Of a DNA stretch of 64,000 nucleotides, positions 25,015 through 43,443 are shown in pieces. The stretch covers positions 207,519 to 271,518 of the forward strand of contig JACOUT010000009.1 of assembly GCA_016177705.1 (NCBI GenBank). The letters run 5' to 3'. Below the pieces are notes generated by a model, which worked only from the letters and a program-made list of their open reading frames with translations, did no database searches and was not told where the DNA came from. Made by a program: the position numbers and the translations under genes. This DNA comes from Deltaproteobacteria bacterium (GTDB taxonomy: Bacteria; Myxococcota; UBA727; VGSZ01). Within the stretch, counting starts at the first letter, position 1. Each line of letters begins with the position of its first letter.

Positions 25015-26624
25015 GCGGCGGCCCGGAGCCTCTTCCCAAGCCCGCCTCGGGGGCCTTCAAGGAGCTGTGGGAGCAGCTTCGGGCTACCCTCGACCTGCCG
25101 CGCACCGTGCTCGTGCTCGACGGCGCGCTCGATCGCAAGGTGCTCGAGGAGCTGCTCGGCAAGGCGTCGCGCGGCTCGCTCGGCCGCCCGGGGCAGATGC
25201 CCAAGCCCGAGCTGGTCGGCCGGCTGGTCGACGCGTTCCACAAGAGCGGCGAGGTGGCGTACGCGCTCATGCGCGAGCTGGACAAGAGCTGCCACAAGGA
25301 GCGCCACATCGTCGCCTCCATCGACGAGGCGAGCGTCGACGAGCGCATCGCGAGCTATCGGGCGCTCGACTTCCGACGCGAGCGGGCGCGACTGGTGTGG
25401 GCGCTGTTGCGCGACGGTCGCGGCGCGCACCGGGCGGCGGCCGATCGGGTGCTGACCGACGCGTTCGTGCAGGCGGCGCGCGCCGAGGCGGAGAAGGCAG
25501 CGCTGGCCGCAGCCTCGACCGATGCCTCGGCGGAGGCGCCGACCGATGCGCCGACGACGAGCGCGCCGGCGCCGACCGTGCTGGCCGACGTCAAGACGAG
25601 GCTCGAGAGCTACGAGCGCGCGCTGCAGGTGCAGCAGCAGGAGCTGAAGCGCGCCACCGGCCAGAAGGAGAGCATCGAGCGCGAGCGCTCGGAGCTGATG
25701 GCCCGGCTCGGCGCCCGCGAGCGCGCGCTACGCGACGAGGAGGAGCTGCGCCGGCGCCTCGAAGACGAGCTGACGCGCGCACGGGACGAGCTGACGGCGG
25801 CGCGCGCGCGCCTGGCGGCGATCGAGCCGGCGCGTGCCGGCGACGTCGAGGGCGAGGCGGCGCGCCTGCGCGACCGGGCGCGCGCGCTCGAGCAGAAGCT
25901 GGAGGCGAAGGACGCCCACGCGTCGTCGCTCGCCGCGCTCGAGCAGCGCATCGACGAGGCGGCGCGCGCACACCAAGCCGATCGTCGCGCTTGGGACAAG
26001 GCGCGCGAGGCGTTCGAGGAGCAGCTCCGCGTGCTGGCGGCGCGCGAGCGCGCGGCGCTCGAGCGCCTCGCTGCCGTGCGCGAAGAGCTGCACGCGGCGC
26101 GACGACAGCTCGCCGGCGAGGCGGCGCCGGCCGCGCGCCCGCTGGGGCGAGTCGGCGTGTTCTGCGACGCCGCCAACCTGTCGGCCTCGGCGCGGCGCGA
26201 CTTCGGCTCCAAGCTCGACTACCGCGCCCTGCTCGAGCACGTGGTCGACGGCCGGCCGCGCGCATGCGCGCTGGCCTTCGTGGTGCACGAGGGCGAGGAG
26301 GGCGCCTGGCAAGGCTTCGCGCGCTCGCTCAAAGATGGCGGCTGGGAGCTGCGCGAGAAGCGCCCCAAGGTGCGCGCCGACGGCACGCACAAGGCCGACT
26401 GGGACATGGGCATGGCGGTCGAGATGCTGGACGCGCAAGACGACCTCGACGTCATCGTGCTGTGCTCGGGCGACGGCGACTTCCTGCCGCTCATCAAGCG
26501 CTTCAAGCGCGACAAGTTGCGCGTGGAGGTGGCGGCCTTTCGAGCCTCGGCCGACGAGGCGCTGATCGCCGCCGCCGACGCCTTCTGGCCCCTCGACGGA
26601 CGCTTCCGCCTGGCGGGCGCATGA
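25011..26624 (+). CDS. NYN (LabA/DUF88) domain ribonuclease-like protein with long coiled coil
   Basis: 537 residues. A helical N-terminal domain (about 10-160), an Ala/Thr-rich linker, a long coiled coil (about 190-370, many Arg/Glu heptads), then a C-terminal NYN PIN-like nuclease fold (about 378-530). Its acidic residues are D386 in GVFCDAAN, the Asp in KADWDMGMAVEM, and D488/D490 in SGDGDF, enough for a metal-dependent RNase site. NYN proteins degrade structured RNA or tRNA in known cases; target here unknown. ATG at 25011 overlaps the lipoprotein stop by four bases. Confidence 0.8.
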   Translation: MSGGPEPLPKPASGAFKELWEQLRATLDLPRTVLVLDGALDRKVLEELLGKASRGSLGRPGQMPKPELVGRLVDAFHKSGEVAYALMRELDKSCHKERHIVASIDEASVDERIASYRALDFRRERARLVWALLRDGRGAHRAAADRVLTDAFVQAARAEAEKAALAAASTDASAEAPTDAPTTSAPAPTVLADVKTRLESYERALQVQQQELKRATGQKESIERERSELMARLGARERALRDEEELRRRLEDELTRARDELTAARARLAAIEPARAGDVEGEAARLRDRARALEQKLEAKDAHASSLAALEQRIDEAARAHQADRRAWDKAREAFEEQLRVLAARERAALERLAAVREELHAARRQLAGEAAPAARPLGRVGVFCDAANLSASARRDFGSKLDYRALLEHVVDGRPRACALAFVVHEGEEGAWQGFARSLKDGGWELREKRPKVRADGTHKADWDMGMAVEMLDAQDDLDVIVLCSGDGDFLPLIKRFKRDKLRVEVAAFRASADEALIAAADAFWPLDGRFRLAGA

Positions 26625-26643
26625 CCATCTCGAGCGCGGCCGC

Positions 26644-27921
26644 ATGACGTCGCTGTGCTGTATCGAGTGCGGGCGCGCGGCGCGCGTGTTCTCGGGCGCG
26701 GTGGCATGCGCGCGCTGCGGCGGGCTGCTCGACCCGGTGCGCGACGACGCGCGCCTGGTGAAGACGCGCGCCGCGACCTGGCGCGCGCTGGTCGCGCGCC
26801 GCGCGTCCTCGGCGGACGAGATCGATCGGTCGGGGGTGTGGACCTTTCGCGAGTGGGTGCTGCCCGAGCTCGGCGCCAAGGACGTCGTCACGCTCGGTGA
26901 GGGCCGCACGCCGCTGGTGCGCGGTCCCGCCATCGCGCCCAAGGTCGAGCTGTGGGTCAAGCAGTGCGGCCAGCAGCCGACCGGCTCGTTCAAGGATCTC
27001 GGCATGACGGTGCTGGTGTCGGCGGCGCGCGCGATCGCGCGTCGTCGGCGCCTGGACGCGCTCGTCTGCGCGTCGACCGGCGACACCTCGGCCGCGCTCG
27101 CCGCCTATGGCGCGCGCGCCGGCCTGCCCGTGGTGGTGCTGCTGCCGAAAGGCAAGGTGAGCCCGGCGCAACTGCTGCAACCGCTGGCGCACGGCGCGCA
27201 CGTCGTCGAGATCGACGGTGACTTCGACGCCTGCATGCGCGTGGTGCGCGAGCTGGGCGCGCGCGCGGGCATCCTGCTCGCCAACTCGAAGAACCCGCTG
27301 CGCCTGCTCGGTCAGGCCACGGTCGCGTTCGAGATCGCGCGCGACCTCGGCTGGCGCGCGCCCGACGTCGTGGTGGTGCCGAGCGGCAACCTCGGCAACG
27401 TTGCTGCCATGCACTCGGGCTTCTCGCTGCTGCGCAGTCTCAGACTGATCGATCGCCTGCCGCGCCTGGTCGCGGCGCAGGTGGCAGCCGCCGATCCGCT
27501 GCACCGTGCGCGTGCGCGCGGCTACGCCACGCTCGAGCCGATGACGGCGGGCGAGACGCTCGCCACCGCCATCCGCATCGGCGACCCGGTGAGCTTCCCG
27601 CGCGCCCGGCGCGCGCTCGTCGAGAGCGGCGGCACCACCACCTCCGTCGACGAGGACGCGCTCAAACACGGCATGGCCGCGCTCGACGCGCACGGCCTGC
27701 TGTCCTGCCCGCAGACCGGCGCGGCCTTCGCGGGCGCACGACGCCTCGCTCAGGACGGCACCATCCGGCGCGGCGAGCGGGTGGTGGTGGTCTCGACGGC
27801 GAGCGGCCTCAAGTTCGTCGAGGCCAAGGCGGCGGTGCAGACGAACGCGCCGCTCGCGGCGCCGGCGCGGCTTGGGGCCGTGCTCGAGGTGCTCGGCCTG
27901 CCGCGCGCGGGGGTCGCGTGA
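26644..27921 (+). CDS. thrC: Threonine synthase
   Basis: 425 residues. Converts O-phosphohomoserine to threonine, final step of threonine synthesis; PLP enzyme of fold type II. An N-terminal zinc ribbon (CIECGR, CARCGG) is followed by LGEGRTPLV, the PLP lysine in PTGSFKDLGM, ASTGDTSAALAAYGA (phosphate-binding), and PSGNLGN. Zinc-ribbon threonine synthases are common in plants, archaea and many bacteria. A related cystathionine-type or threonine dehydratase-like enzyme is less likely because of the SGNLGN loop and the TPLV opening. It starts 19 bases after the NYN gene; its stop overlaps the next GTG (GTGA). Confidence 0.85.
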   Translation: MTSLCCIECGRAARVFSGAVACARCGGLLDPVRDDARLVKTRAATWRALVARRASSADEIDRSGVWTFREWVLPELGAKDVVTLGEGRTPLVRGPAIAPKVELWVKQCGQQPTGSFKDLGMTVLVSAARAIARRRRLDALVCASTGDTSAALAAYGARAGLPVVVLLPKGKVSPAQLLQPLAHGAHVVEIDGDFDACMRVVRELGARAGILLANSKNPLRLLGQATVAFEIARDLGWRAPDVVVVPSGNLGNVAAMHSGFSLLRSLRLIDRLPRLVAAQVAAADPLHRARARGYATLEPMTAGETLATAIRIGDPVSFPRARRALVESGGTTTSVDEDALKHGMAALDAHGLLSCPQTGAAFAGARRLAQDGTIRRGERVVVVSTASGLKFVEAKAAVQTNAPLAAPARLGAVLEVLGLPRAGVA

Positions 27922-29582
27922 CCGCGCCCTTGCTGCTGGCTGCGCTGCTGGCGCAAGCCGGCCTCGTCGAGGATCTGTACTCGCATCGGCTGCTGTTCGA
28001 CGAGCGCGGCCGACCGCTCGTGCCCATCGGCATGATGCAGAACGCCGCGCGCGTGGTGGTGGTGGGCGAGCACGGGCTCCTCGTCACCGCGGGCGAAGCG
28101 CCGCCCGTCGAGGTGACGCCGGGCGTGCCCTTGGTGGTCGAGCGTGTCAGCGGCACCGCCGCGGTGGTGCGCCCGCTCTGGGTGATCGAGACGCTCGAGG
28201 CGGAGGCGCGCCAACAGAAGCGCGCGGCCGCCGACGTCTGGGCGGGGCGCGGCTTGGCGGCCCAGATCCTCGACGTCGGCGGTGTCTACGGCGTCAAAGG
28301 CACGGTGGTCGACAACCGTGCCGCGCTGGTCGTGCTACCGAGCGTCGGCGACCGCCTCGACGACAAGACCGCGCGCGCTCTCGCCGCCGTGGGGGCGCGC
28401 GAGAGCACCGTCGAGGCGCTCGACGCGCTCCCCTCGGTGCAGCTGCGTGTGCTCGGCGCTACCGCCGCCTTCGTACGCGTCGTCGGCAAGGACGGCCGAC
28501 CCGTGCTGGTCAAGGAGGTCGAGCACGGCGTCGGCTACGCCGACCACGGCTTCGCCGATCGCCTGCTGCGCGGCGAGCTGCTGGTGGTGCCCGACAAGGG
28601 CGGCCGCGTGGCGGTGGTCAACCTGGTCGACGAGGACGCGGTGGTGGCAGGTGTGCTGCCTTCGGAGATGTTCGCGAGCGCGCCCCTGGAGGCGCTCAAG
28701 GCGCAGGCGGTGACGGCGCGCGGCGAGCTGTTCGCCAAGATCGGTCGTCGCCATCTGGCCGATCCCTTCCAGGTGTGCAGCGAGCAGCACTGCCAGGTGT
28801 ACAAGGGCGTGTCCGCCGAGCACCCGCGCGCGACCCAGGCGGCCGACGAGACCAGGGGCGAGCTTGCCTTCGTCGGCGAGCGCCTGGTCGAGAGCGTCTA
28901 TTCGGCATGCTGCGGCGGCCACACCGAGGCCGCCGATGTCGTCTGGGACCGGCCGCCGCAGTCCGCGCTCGCCGGTCGCGCCGACGTGCCGTTCGCCGAT
29001 CCGGCGTCGCGACCGTGGCTCGCCCCCGACGTCGAGGCCTCCGCGTTGGCGGCGCGCGCCCGGCACGACCGCAAGGCGCCGCCGGTGCCGATCGACCTGC
29101 GCACCGACGCCGCGGTGGAGGCCTTGTTGGCCGCGCCGAAGGACGCGACCTGGTGTGGCCGCTCGTCGTTCAACCAGAAGGGCGACGTGTACCGCTGGAC
29201 GCGCCGCTTCACCCGCGTCGAGCTGGACGCCGCCTTCGCTGACCTCGGCGTCGGCGAGGTCAGGCGCCTCGCGGTCGAGGAGCGCGGCCCCGGCGGGCGG
29301 CTGCGCGCGCTCGTCATCGAGGGCAACAAGGGCAGGGGGCGCGTGCTGCGCGAGCTGCCGGTGCGCAAGCGGCTCGCCAACCTGCGCTCCGGCCTGTTCG
29401 TCATCGACGAGGAGCGCGACGCAGCCGGTGCGCTCCTCGCCGTCACGCTGCGCGGCGCCGGCTTCGGCCACGGCTCGGGCATGTGCCAGCAGGGCGCCAT
29501 CGGCATGGCCGAGGGCGGCGCCGACTACCGGGCGATCTTGCGCCACTACTACGTGGGCGCCGCGGTCAAGCGGGTATTCTGA
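27918..29582 (+). CDS. SpoIID/LytB-domain protein, probable peptidoglycan lytic transglycosylase
   Basis: 554 residues, GTG overlapping the thrC stop. A short hydrophobic N-terminus (LLLAALLAQA) may be a signal peptide. The SpoIID domain spans about 230-550: VLPSEMFASAPLEALKAQAV with the catalytic-type glutamate, DPFQVCSEQHCQVYKG, ACCGGHT (zinc-type cysteines and His), and the terminal HGSGMCQQGA box. SpoIID family enzymes cut the glycan strand at naked sites; in non-sporulating bacteria they serve division or cell-wall remodelling. The N-terminal 200 residues are beta-rich and unassigned. Confidence 0.8.
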   Translation: MTAPLLLAALLAQAGLVEDLYSHRLLFDERGRPLVPIGMMQNAARVVVVGEHGLLVTAGEAPPVEVTPGVPLVVERVSGTAAVVRPLWVIETLEAEARQQKRAAADVWAGRGLAAQILDVGGVYGVKGTVVDNRAALVVLPSVGDRLDDKTARALAAVGARESTVEALDALPSVQLRVLGATAAFVRVVGKDGRPVLVKEVEHGVGYADHGFADRLLRGELLVVPDKGGRVAVVNLVDEDAVVAGVLPSEMFASAPLEALKAQAVTARGELFAKIGRRHLADPFQVCSEQHCQVYKGVSAEHPRATQAADETRGELAFVGERLVESVYSACCGGHTEAADVVWDRPPQSALAGRADVPFADPASRPWLAPDVEASALAARARHDRKAPPVPIDLRTDAAVEALLAAPKDATWCGRSSFNQKGDVYRWTRRFTRVELDAAFADLGVGEVRRLAVEERGPGGRLRALVIEGNKGRGRVLRELPVRKRLANLRSGLFVIDEERDAAGALLAVTLRGAGFGHGSGMCQQGAIGMAEGGADYRAILRHYYVGAAVKRVF

Positions 29583-29648
29583 CGTGAAATCAGCGGCTTG
29601 CCTCCGGAGCCGTGCTCACGGTACACAGGACGCCGATCGAGGTGGTGC

Positions 29649-29948
29649 GTGACCAAGAGCGAGCTGATCGAAGACGTGTCGAGGCAAATGCCGGACATGT
29701 CCAAGCGCGACGTGGAGATCGTGGTCGACACGATCTTCGAGCGCATGCGCGACGCGCTCGCTCGCCATGATCGCATCGAGATCCGAGGCTTCGGCAGCTT
29801 CATCGCCAAGCCGCGCCGTGCGCGCGAGGGGCGGAACCCTCGCACCGGTGAGAAGGTGCAGGTGCCGAAGAAGTGGGTGCCCTTCTTCACCTGCGGCAAG
29901 GAGCTGAAGGACCGCGTCAACGAGCCGCTGCAGCCGAAGAAGGGCTAG
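29649..29948 (+). CDS. Integration host factor / HU family DNA-binding protein (IHF-beta-like)
   Basis: 99 residues, GTG start opening with TKSELIEDVSRQ as in IHF-beta. The beta-arm signature GFGSFIAKPRRAREGRNPRTGE is complete, including the intercalating proline. It bends DNA as a dimer; partner subunit not in the window. The C-terminus ends KKG and is slightly longer than E. coli IhfB. An extension upstream of GTG would break the family N-terminus. Confidence 0.88.
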   Translation: MTKSELIEDVSRQMPDMSKRDVEIVVDTIFERMRDALARHDRIEIRGFGSFIAKPRRAREGRNPRTGEKVQVPKKWVPFFTCGKELKDRVNEPLQPKKG

Positions 29949-29954
29949 AGCGAC

Positions 29955-30506
29955 GTGGATCGCATGTATGCACCCTGGCGCCTCGCCTTCCTGAAGGGCG
30001 AGGAGCAGGACCGCGATCCGATCCCGTCGCCGAGCGGCTGCATCTTCTGCGACTACGTGGTGGCGCCGGGCGCGGCGCCGCCCGACGGCAACACGCGCGG
30101 CGCGTGGGATCGTCGCCGCCTCGTCGTCACCGTGCGCGAGCACGCGCTGGTCATCCTCAACAAGTACCCGTACGGCAACGGCCACGTGATGGTGGTGCCG
30201 CGCGCGCACGGTGATCGCCTCGAGGCGCTGTCGCCTGCGGCCTTCGCCGCGCTGCACGAGCTGCTGCGCGACACCATGACGGCGTTGCGCGACGCGTATC
30301 AACCGCACGGCATGAACGTCGGTATGAACATGGGCGAGGCCGCTGGCGCCGGCATCGCTGCGCACGCGCACTACCACGTGCTGCCGCGCTGGCGTGGCGA
30401 CGTGAACTTCCTGCCCATCTTCGGCGACACCAAGGTGATCAGCGAGGCGCTCGCCGACACCTGGCAGCGGTTGGCGGAGCGCCTGCGCCGACCCGAGGAG
30501 GGGTGA
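29955..30506 (+). CDS. HIT family protein, probable Ap4A-type phosphorylase/hydrolase
   Basis: 183 residues, GTG start six bases after the IHF gene. HIT motif HAHYHVLPRW holds the catalytic histidine triad; the N-terminal MYAPWRLAFL and GCIFC match the bacterial group annotated as diadenosine tetraphosphate-type HIT hydrolases, with the cysteines often part of a zinc site. NKYPYGNGHVMVVPRAH is the conserved HIT core. Probable role: cleaving dinucleoside polyphosphates or nucleotidyl adducts. It is the gene before rpoB, where many bacteria have rplL. Confidence 0.85.
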   Translation: MDRMYAPWRLAFLKGEEQDRDPIPSPSGCIFCDYVVAPGAAPPDGNTRGAWDRRRLVVTVREHALVILNKYPYGNGHVMVVPRAHGDRLEALSPAAFAALHELLRDTMTALRDAYQPHGMNVGMNMGEAAGAGIAAHAHYHVLPRWRGDVNFLPIFGDTKVISEALADTWQRLAERLRRPEEG

Positions 30507-30607
30507 GCCGATCCGCGCGCCGGCGCGAACGATCGGTCGGTCGAGGCGGGCGCGCTCCTGCGGATAAGCGCCCGAATTCGCTTGTCTTGCCGCGTGCCTG
30601 CGAGCAC

Positions 30608-30636
30608 TTGACACCAGGGTTGTGATCTCTTAAGCC
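30608..30636 (+). promoter_or_regulatory. Candidate promoter for rpoBC
   Basis: A perfect TTGACA (30608-30613) is followed after 17 bases by TAAGCC, a weak -10. The 226-base spacer before rpoB is relatively AT-rich for this genome. A CCAACCC/GGGTTGG pairing (30663-30669 and 30691-30697) could form a leader hairpin before the start codon. Confidence 0.45.
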
Positions 30637-30732
30637 GCGCGAAGTCGGTTTCCAAAATCGTGCCAACCCAATTTTCCGGCGTCGCGCGTCGGGTTGGGGT
30701 GGTTTCGCCGAGTTTCACGAGGTCGTCGGAAC

Positions 30733-34872
<4,140 letters not shown>

Positions 34873-34882
34873 TGGACTAGCG

Positions 34883-34907
34883 CCCACGCGCGCTCTGCGC
34901 GCGTGGG
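34883..34907 (+). terminator. Strong hairpin between rpoB and rpoC (attenuator or processing site)
   Basis: A perfect 11-bp stem, CCCACGCGCGC at 34883-34893 and its complement at 34897-34907, with a TCT loop, 11 bases after the rpoB stop. No T-run follows, so full termination is unlikely. It may set the rpoB:rpoC ratio or be an RNase processing site. Confidence 0.55.
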
Positions 34908-34999
34908 TCCCGCTCGTCCATCAACAGCCGCGCCTCCGGCGCCTCGTGCTTCCCCGCTTCGTTCCTTTGATTCCGAACTCCGACTGTTGAGGGCACGCC

Positions 35000-39166
<4,167 letters not shown>

Positions 39167-39169
39167 GCC

Positions 39170-39934
39170 GTGCGGCGCGCCTTCTCGGTCGCGGTGTTCG
39201 CGCGCGACGCCGACGGCCGGGTGCTGTTGATCCGCCACAAGCGGCTCGGCACCTGGCTGCCGGTGGGCGGCGAGATCGAGGAGGGCGAGACCCCCCTCGA
39301 CGCCGCGCGGCGCGAGCTGCGCGAGGAGACCGGGCTCGAGGGTCGCTTCCTCGACGTGGCGTTCGCGCCCGCCGTCGACGGGGCGCCGACCGGCCTGATC
39401 GGCTACGAGGAGCATCAGGCGGGCAGCAAGGGCCTGCACCTGAACTTCTGCTTTGCCGCCGACATAGACGGCGTGCCGACGAGCAACGGCGAGTGGGACG
39501 AGCACCGCTTCGTCACCTCGGCGCGCGGGCTCGACTGCCCGGAGAACGTCAAGCAGCTCGTCGATGTCGCGCGGGACGGACACCCGCTCGCGTCCGTCGC
39601 GCGCGCCTGGCTGCGGCACTTCAACGCGCGCGACCTCGACGCGCTGTTGTCGATCTACGCCGACGACGCCGTGCACGTCTCGCCCAAGCTGCGCGATCAG
39701 CGGCCCGAGACCAAGGGTGAGATCCGCGGCAAAGCGGCGCTGCGCGACTGGTGGCGCGACTGCTTTGAGCGCCTGCCAGGGCTCACCTACCGGGAGCAGC
39801 ACGTGACCGCGAGCGGCGACCGCGTCTTCCTCGAGTACCTGCGGTCGGTGCCGGGCCAGCCCGACCTGACCGTCGCCGAGCTGTTCGTCGTGGCGCGCGG
39901 CTGTATCGTTTCATCGCGCGTTTTTCACGGCTGA
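39170..39934 (+). CDS. Nudix hydrolase fused to a SnoaL-like (NTF2) domain
   Basis: 254 residues, GTG start three bases after rpoC. N-terminal Nudix domain (1-140): the box GGEIEEGETPLDAARRELREETGLEG is complete, including the REXXEE-type metal ligands. C-terminal SnoaL/NTF2-like domain (about 145-254: WLRHFNARDLDALLSIYADDAVHVSPK, WWRDCFERLPGLTY) usually a small-molecule isomerase or hydrolase cavity. The fusion suggests the two act on one metabolite, but the substrate is unknown. Position suggests co-transcription with rpoBC. Confidence 0.8.
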   Translation: MRRAFSVAVFARDADGRVLLIRHKRLGTWLPVGGEIEEGETPLDAARRELREETGLEGRFLDVAFAPAVDGAPTGLIGYEEHQAGSKGLHLNFCFAADIDGVPTSNGEWDEHRFVTSARGLDCPENVKQLVDVARDGHPLASVARAWLRHFNARDLDALLSIYADDAVHVSPKLRDQRPETKGEIRGKAALRDWWRDCFERLPGLTYREQHVTASGDRVFLEYLRSVPGQPDLTVAELFVVARGCIVSSRVFHG

Positions 39935-39958
39935 GCACCGGCGCTACCCTGGCGAGCG

Positions 39959-41035
<1,077 letters not shown>

Positions 41036-41213
41036 CCCGGCGCACGAGCGCCCGCCACGGCAATTGAGCGGCACACCGAGCGGCGATCGCGCCAGAACGC
41101 CGAAGGTGTCGATGGAGGAGCATGTCGTACCAGCCGAGGTGCCGATGGGTGCGCGCCGATCATCCGATGGGCGCACTTGTGCGACTTCGGCCACGCTTTC
41201 CCACGGAGGACAC

Positions 41214-42053
<840 letters not shown>

Positions 42054-42080
42054 CGAACCGCGCGATCCTCCAGGCAGAGG

Positions 42081-42117
42081 GCCCGCCGCGACCAGGTCGC
42101 GGCGGGCTCTTGTCTTT
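42081..42117. terminator. Rho-independent terminator between convergent genes
   Basis: GCCCGCCGCGA (42081-42091) pairs with TCGCGGCGGGC (42097-42107) around a 5-base loop, followed by TCTTGTCTTT on the plus strand. It sits 28 bases after one stop and 16 before the other. Confidence 0.85.
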
Positions 42118-42132
42118 CGTGGTGCCAGGACT

Positions 42133-43443
42133 TCAGTCGCCCAAGCCGAGCCCGGTCGCGAACAACACCACGCCGGTGAAGGCGGCGGAGACCGCGGTGA
42201 CCGTGAGCGCGTCCGAGGTGATGGCCAGCGCGAGGGCCGAGTTCCGCTGCTCGGGGCGCGCGGCGTCGGTCTGCACGCGCGCGTTGGCCGCGCCGTTCTG
42301 CTCGAGGGCGAAGAAGCCGGTGACGCCGGCGGCGGCGCCGGCCGCGGCCGCGGTGCCGAGCGCCGCGTAGCCCCAGAGGTTGCCGAACCAGTGCGGGCCA
42401 TCGTCGGCCGGTGCGGGCGTCGTCGGTGCGGGCGCGACGGGAGCGGGCGTCAGCGCCGGCGAGGCGTCGGTCTTCTGCGTGGGCGAGGGCGGCGGCCGCC
42501 CGCCGGGCACCGCCTGCAGCGGCGGCAACAGCACGGCCAGCACCCGCTCGGGCCAGTCGTCGTCGGGGCGCATCGACGGCCGGACGCGCGCGCCCTTGAG
42601 CACCTTGCCGGTCTTGGCGTCCACCACGGCGAGTTGCAGCAGGTAGCGCTCGGTCAGCGGGTCGTCCTTGGTCGGAGGCTCGACGGCCAGGCGCCCGGCC
42701 AAGGCATAGGCCATGTCGGCGGCGCGCGCCCGCTTGGCCGCGGCCGCGAGCTGGGCCGTCCACGCCAGGTCGCGGCCGCCCTCGACGCCAACCCTGCCGG
42801 CGTCCGGGCGATAGAACGCGGCGCGATCGAAGAGCAGGTCGAGCAAAGCGTCCGCGGGGCCTGCTGGCGCCGCGCCTTCGAGGTGGAAGGGCGAGAGCAA
42901 GAGCCCGGGGCCGTCGCCGCGCTCAACTGCCTCGACGGCGCCCTCGCCGCCCCCGCGCGTCTCGGCGGGCTCGTCGACGATGGCCGCGCACCTGTCTCTC
43001 AGGTCGTCGGCCTTGACGAAGCCGGTCAGGTCCTCGAGGCGCACCGCCGCCCAGGTCTTGCCGCGCTTCAGGATCGACAGCGACGCGCCCGGCTTCAACA
43101 GATAGCCCTTGGAGTCGCTGCGGTTCTCCTCGTACATGGTCACCGCGGCCGTCAGCCGGCACATGCGCAGCGCGCCGGAGCAGGCGCTCTCGAGATCGAG
43201 CGTCGACACCGAGCCGACCATCTCGCCCGCGCGCACGCGCGTGAAGCCTTGATCGCCCACCACCAGCACCTCGACGCTGGTGCCGCGGTCGATGGTGGCG
43301 TCGATGGTGCCGGCCGCTCCCTTCATCGTGATGGTGAGCGGCGCGCGTACCTTGCACGTGTCGCCGGTCTCGACGGCGGCCGCTGGTACCGCCGCCAGCG
43401 CACCGAAGGCCACCAATGCGGCCGCGACGAACAGGCGCGTCAT
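42133..43443 (-). CDS. Exported protein with two SH3-like domains and C-terminal membrane segments
   Basis: 436 residues. Signal peptide (2-24, cleavage near AAAVE). Two SH3-like beta barrels with cysteine pairs: about 28-90 (TCKVRAPLTITM...ACSGA) and 93-155 (CRLTAAVTMYEENRSDSKGYLL, TWAAVRLEDLTGFVKADDL). A middle region has LLLSPFHLEG and an alpha/beta segment (AYALAGRLAVEPPTKDDPLTERYLLQLAVVDAKTGKVLKGARV), as in proteins that score several subsystems. Then comes a Pro-rich linker and two C-terminal membrane segments. Third gene of the reverse lipoprotein operon; its ATG overlaps the preceding stop. Function unknown. Confidence 0.7.
   Translation of the reverse strand: MTRLFVAAALVAFGALAAVPAAAVETGDTCKVRAPLTITMKGAAGTIDATIDRGTSVEVLVVGDQGFTRVRAGEMVGSVSTLDLESACSGALRMCRLTAAVTMYEENRSDSKGYLLKPGASLSILKRGKTWAAVRLEDLTGFVKADDLRDRCAAIVDEPAETRGGGEGAVEAVERGDGPGLLLSPFHLEGAAPAGPADALLDLLFDRAAFYRPDAGRVGVEGGRDLAWTAQLAAAAKRARAADMAYALAGRLAVEPPTKDDPLTERYLLQLAVVDAKTGKVLKGARVRPSMRPDDDWPERVLAVLLPPLQAVPGGRPPPSPTQKTDASPALTPAPVAPAPTTPAPADDGPHWFGNLWGYAALGTAAAAGAAAGVTGFFALEQNGAANARVQTDAARPEQRNSALALAITSDALTVTAVSAAFTGVVLFATGLGLGD

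Noticed and set aside
41036..41213. Possible riboswitch in the leader of the lipoprotein gene at 41214
   Set aside because: No family consensus recognised; only short repeated GATGGGYGCGC-type words.
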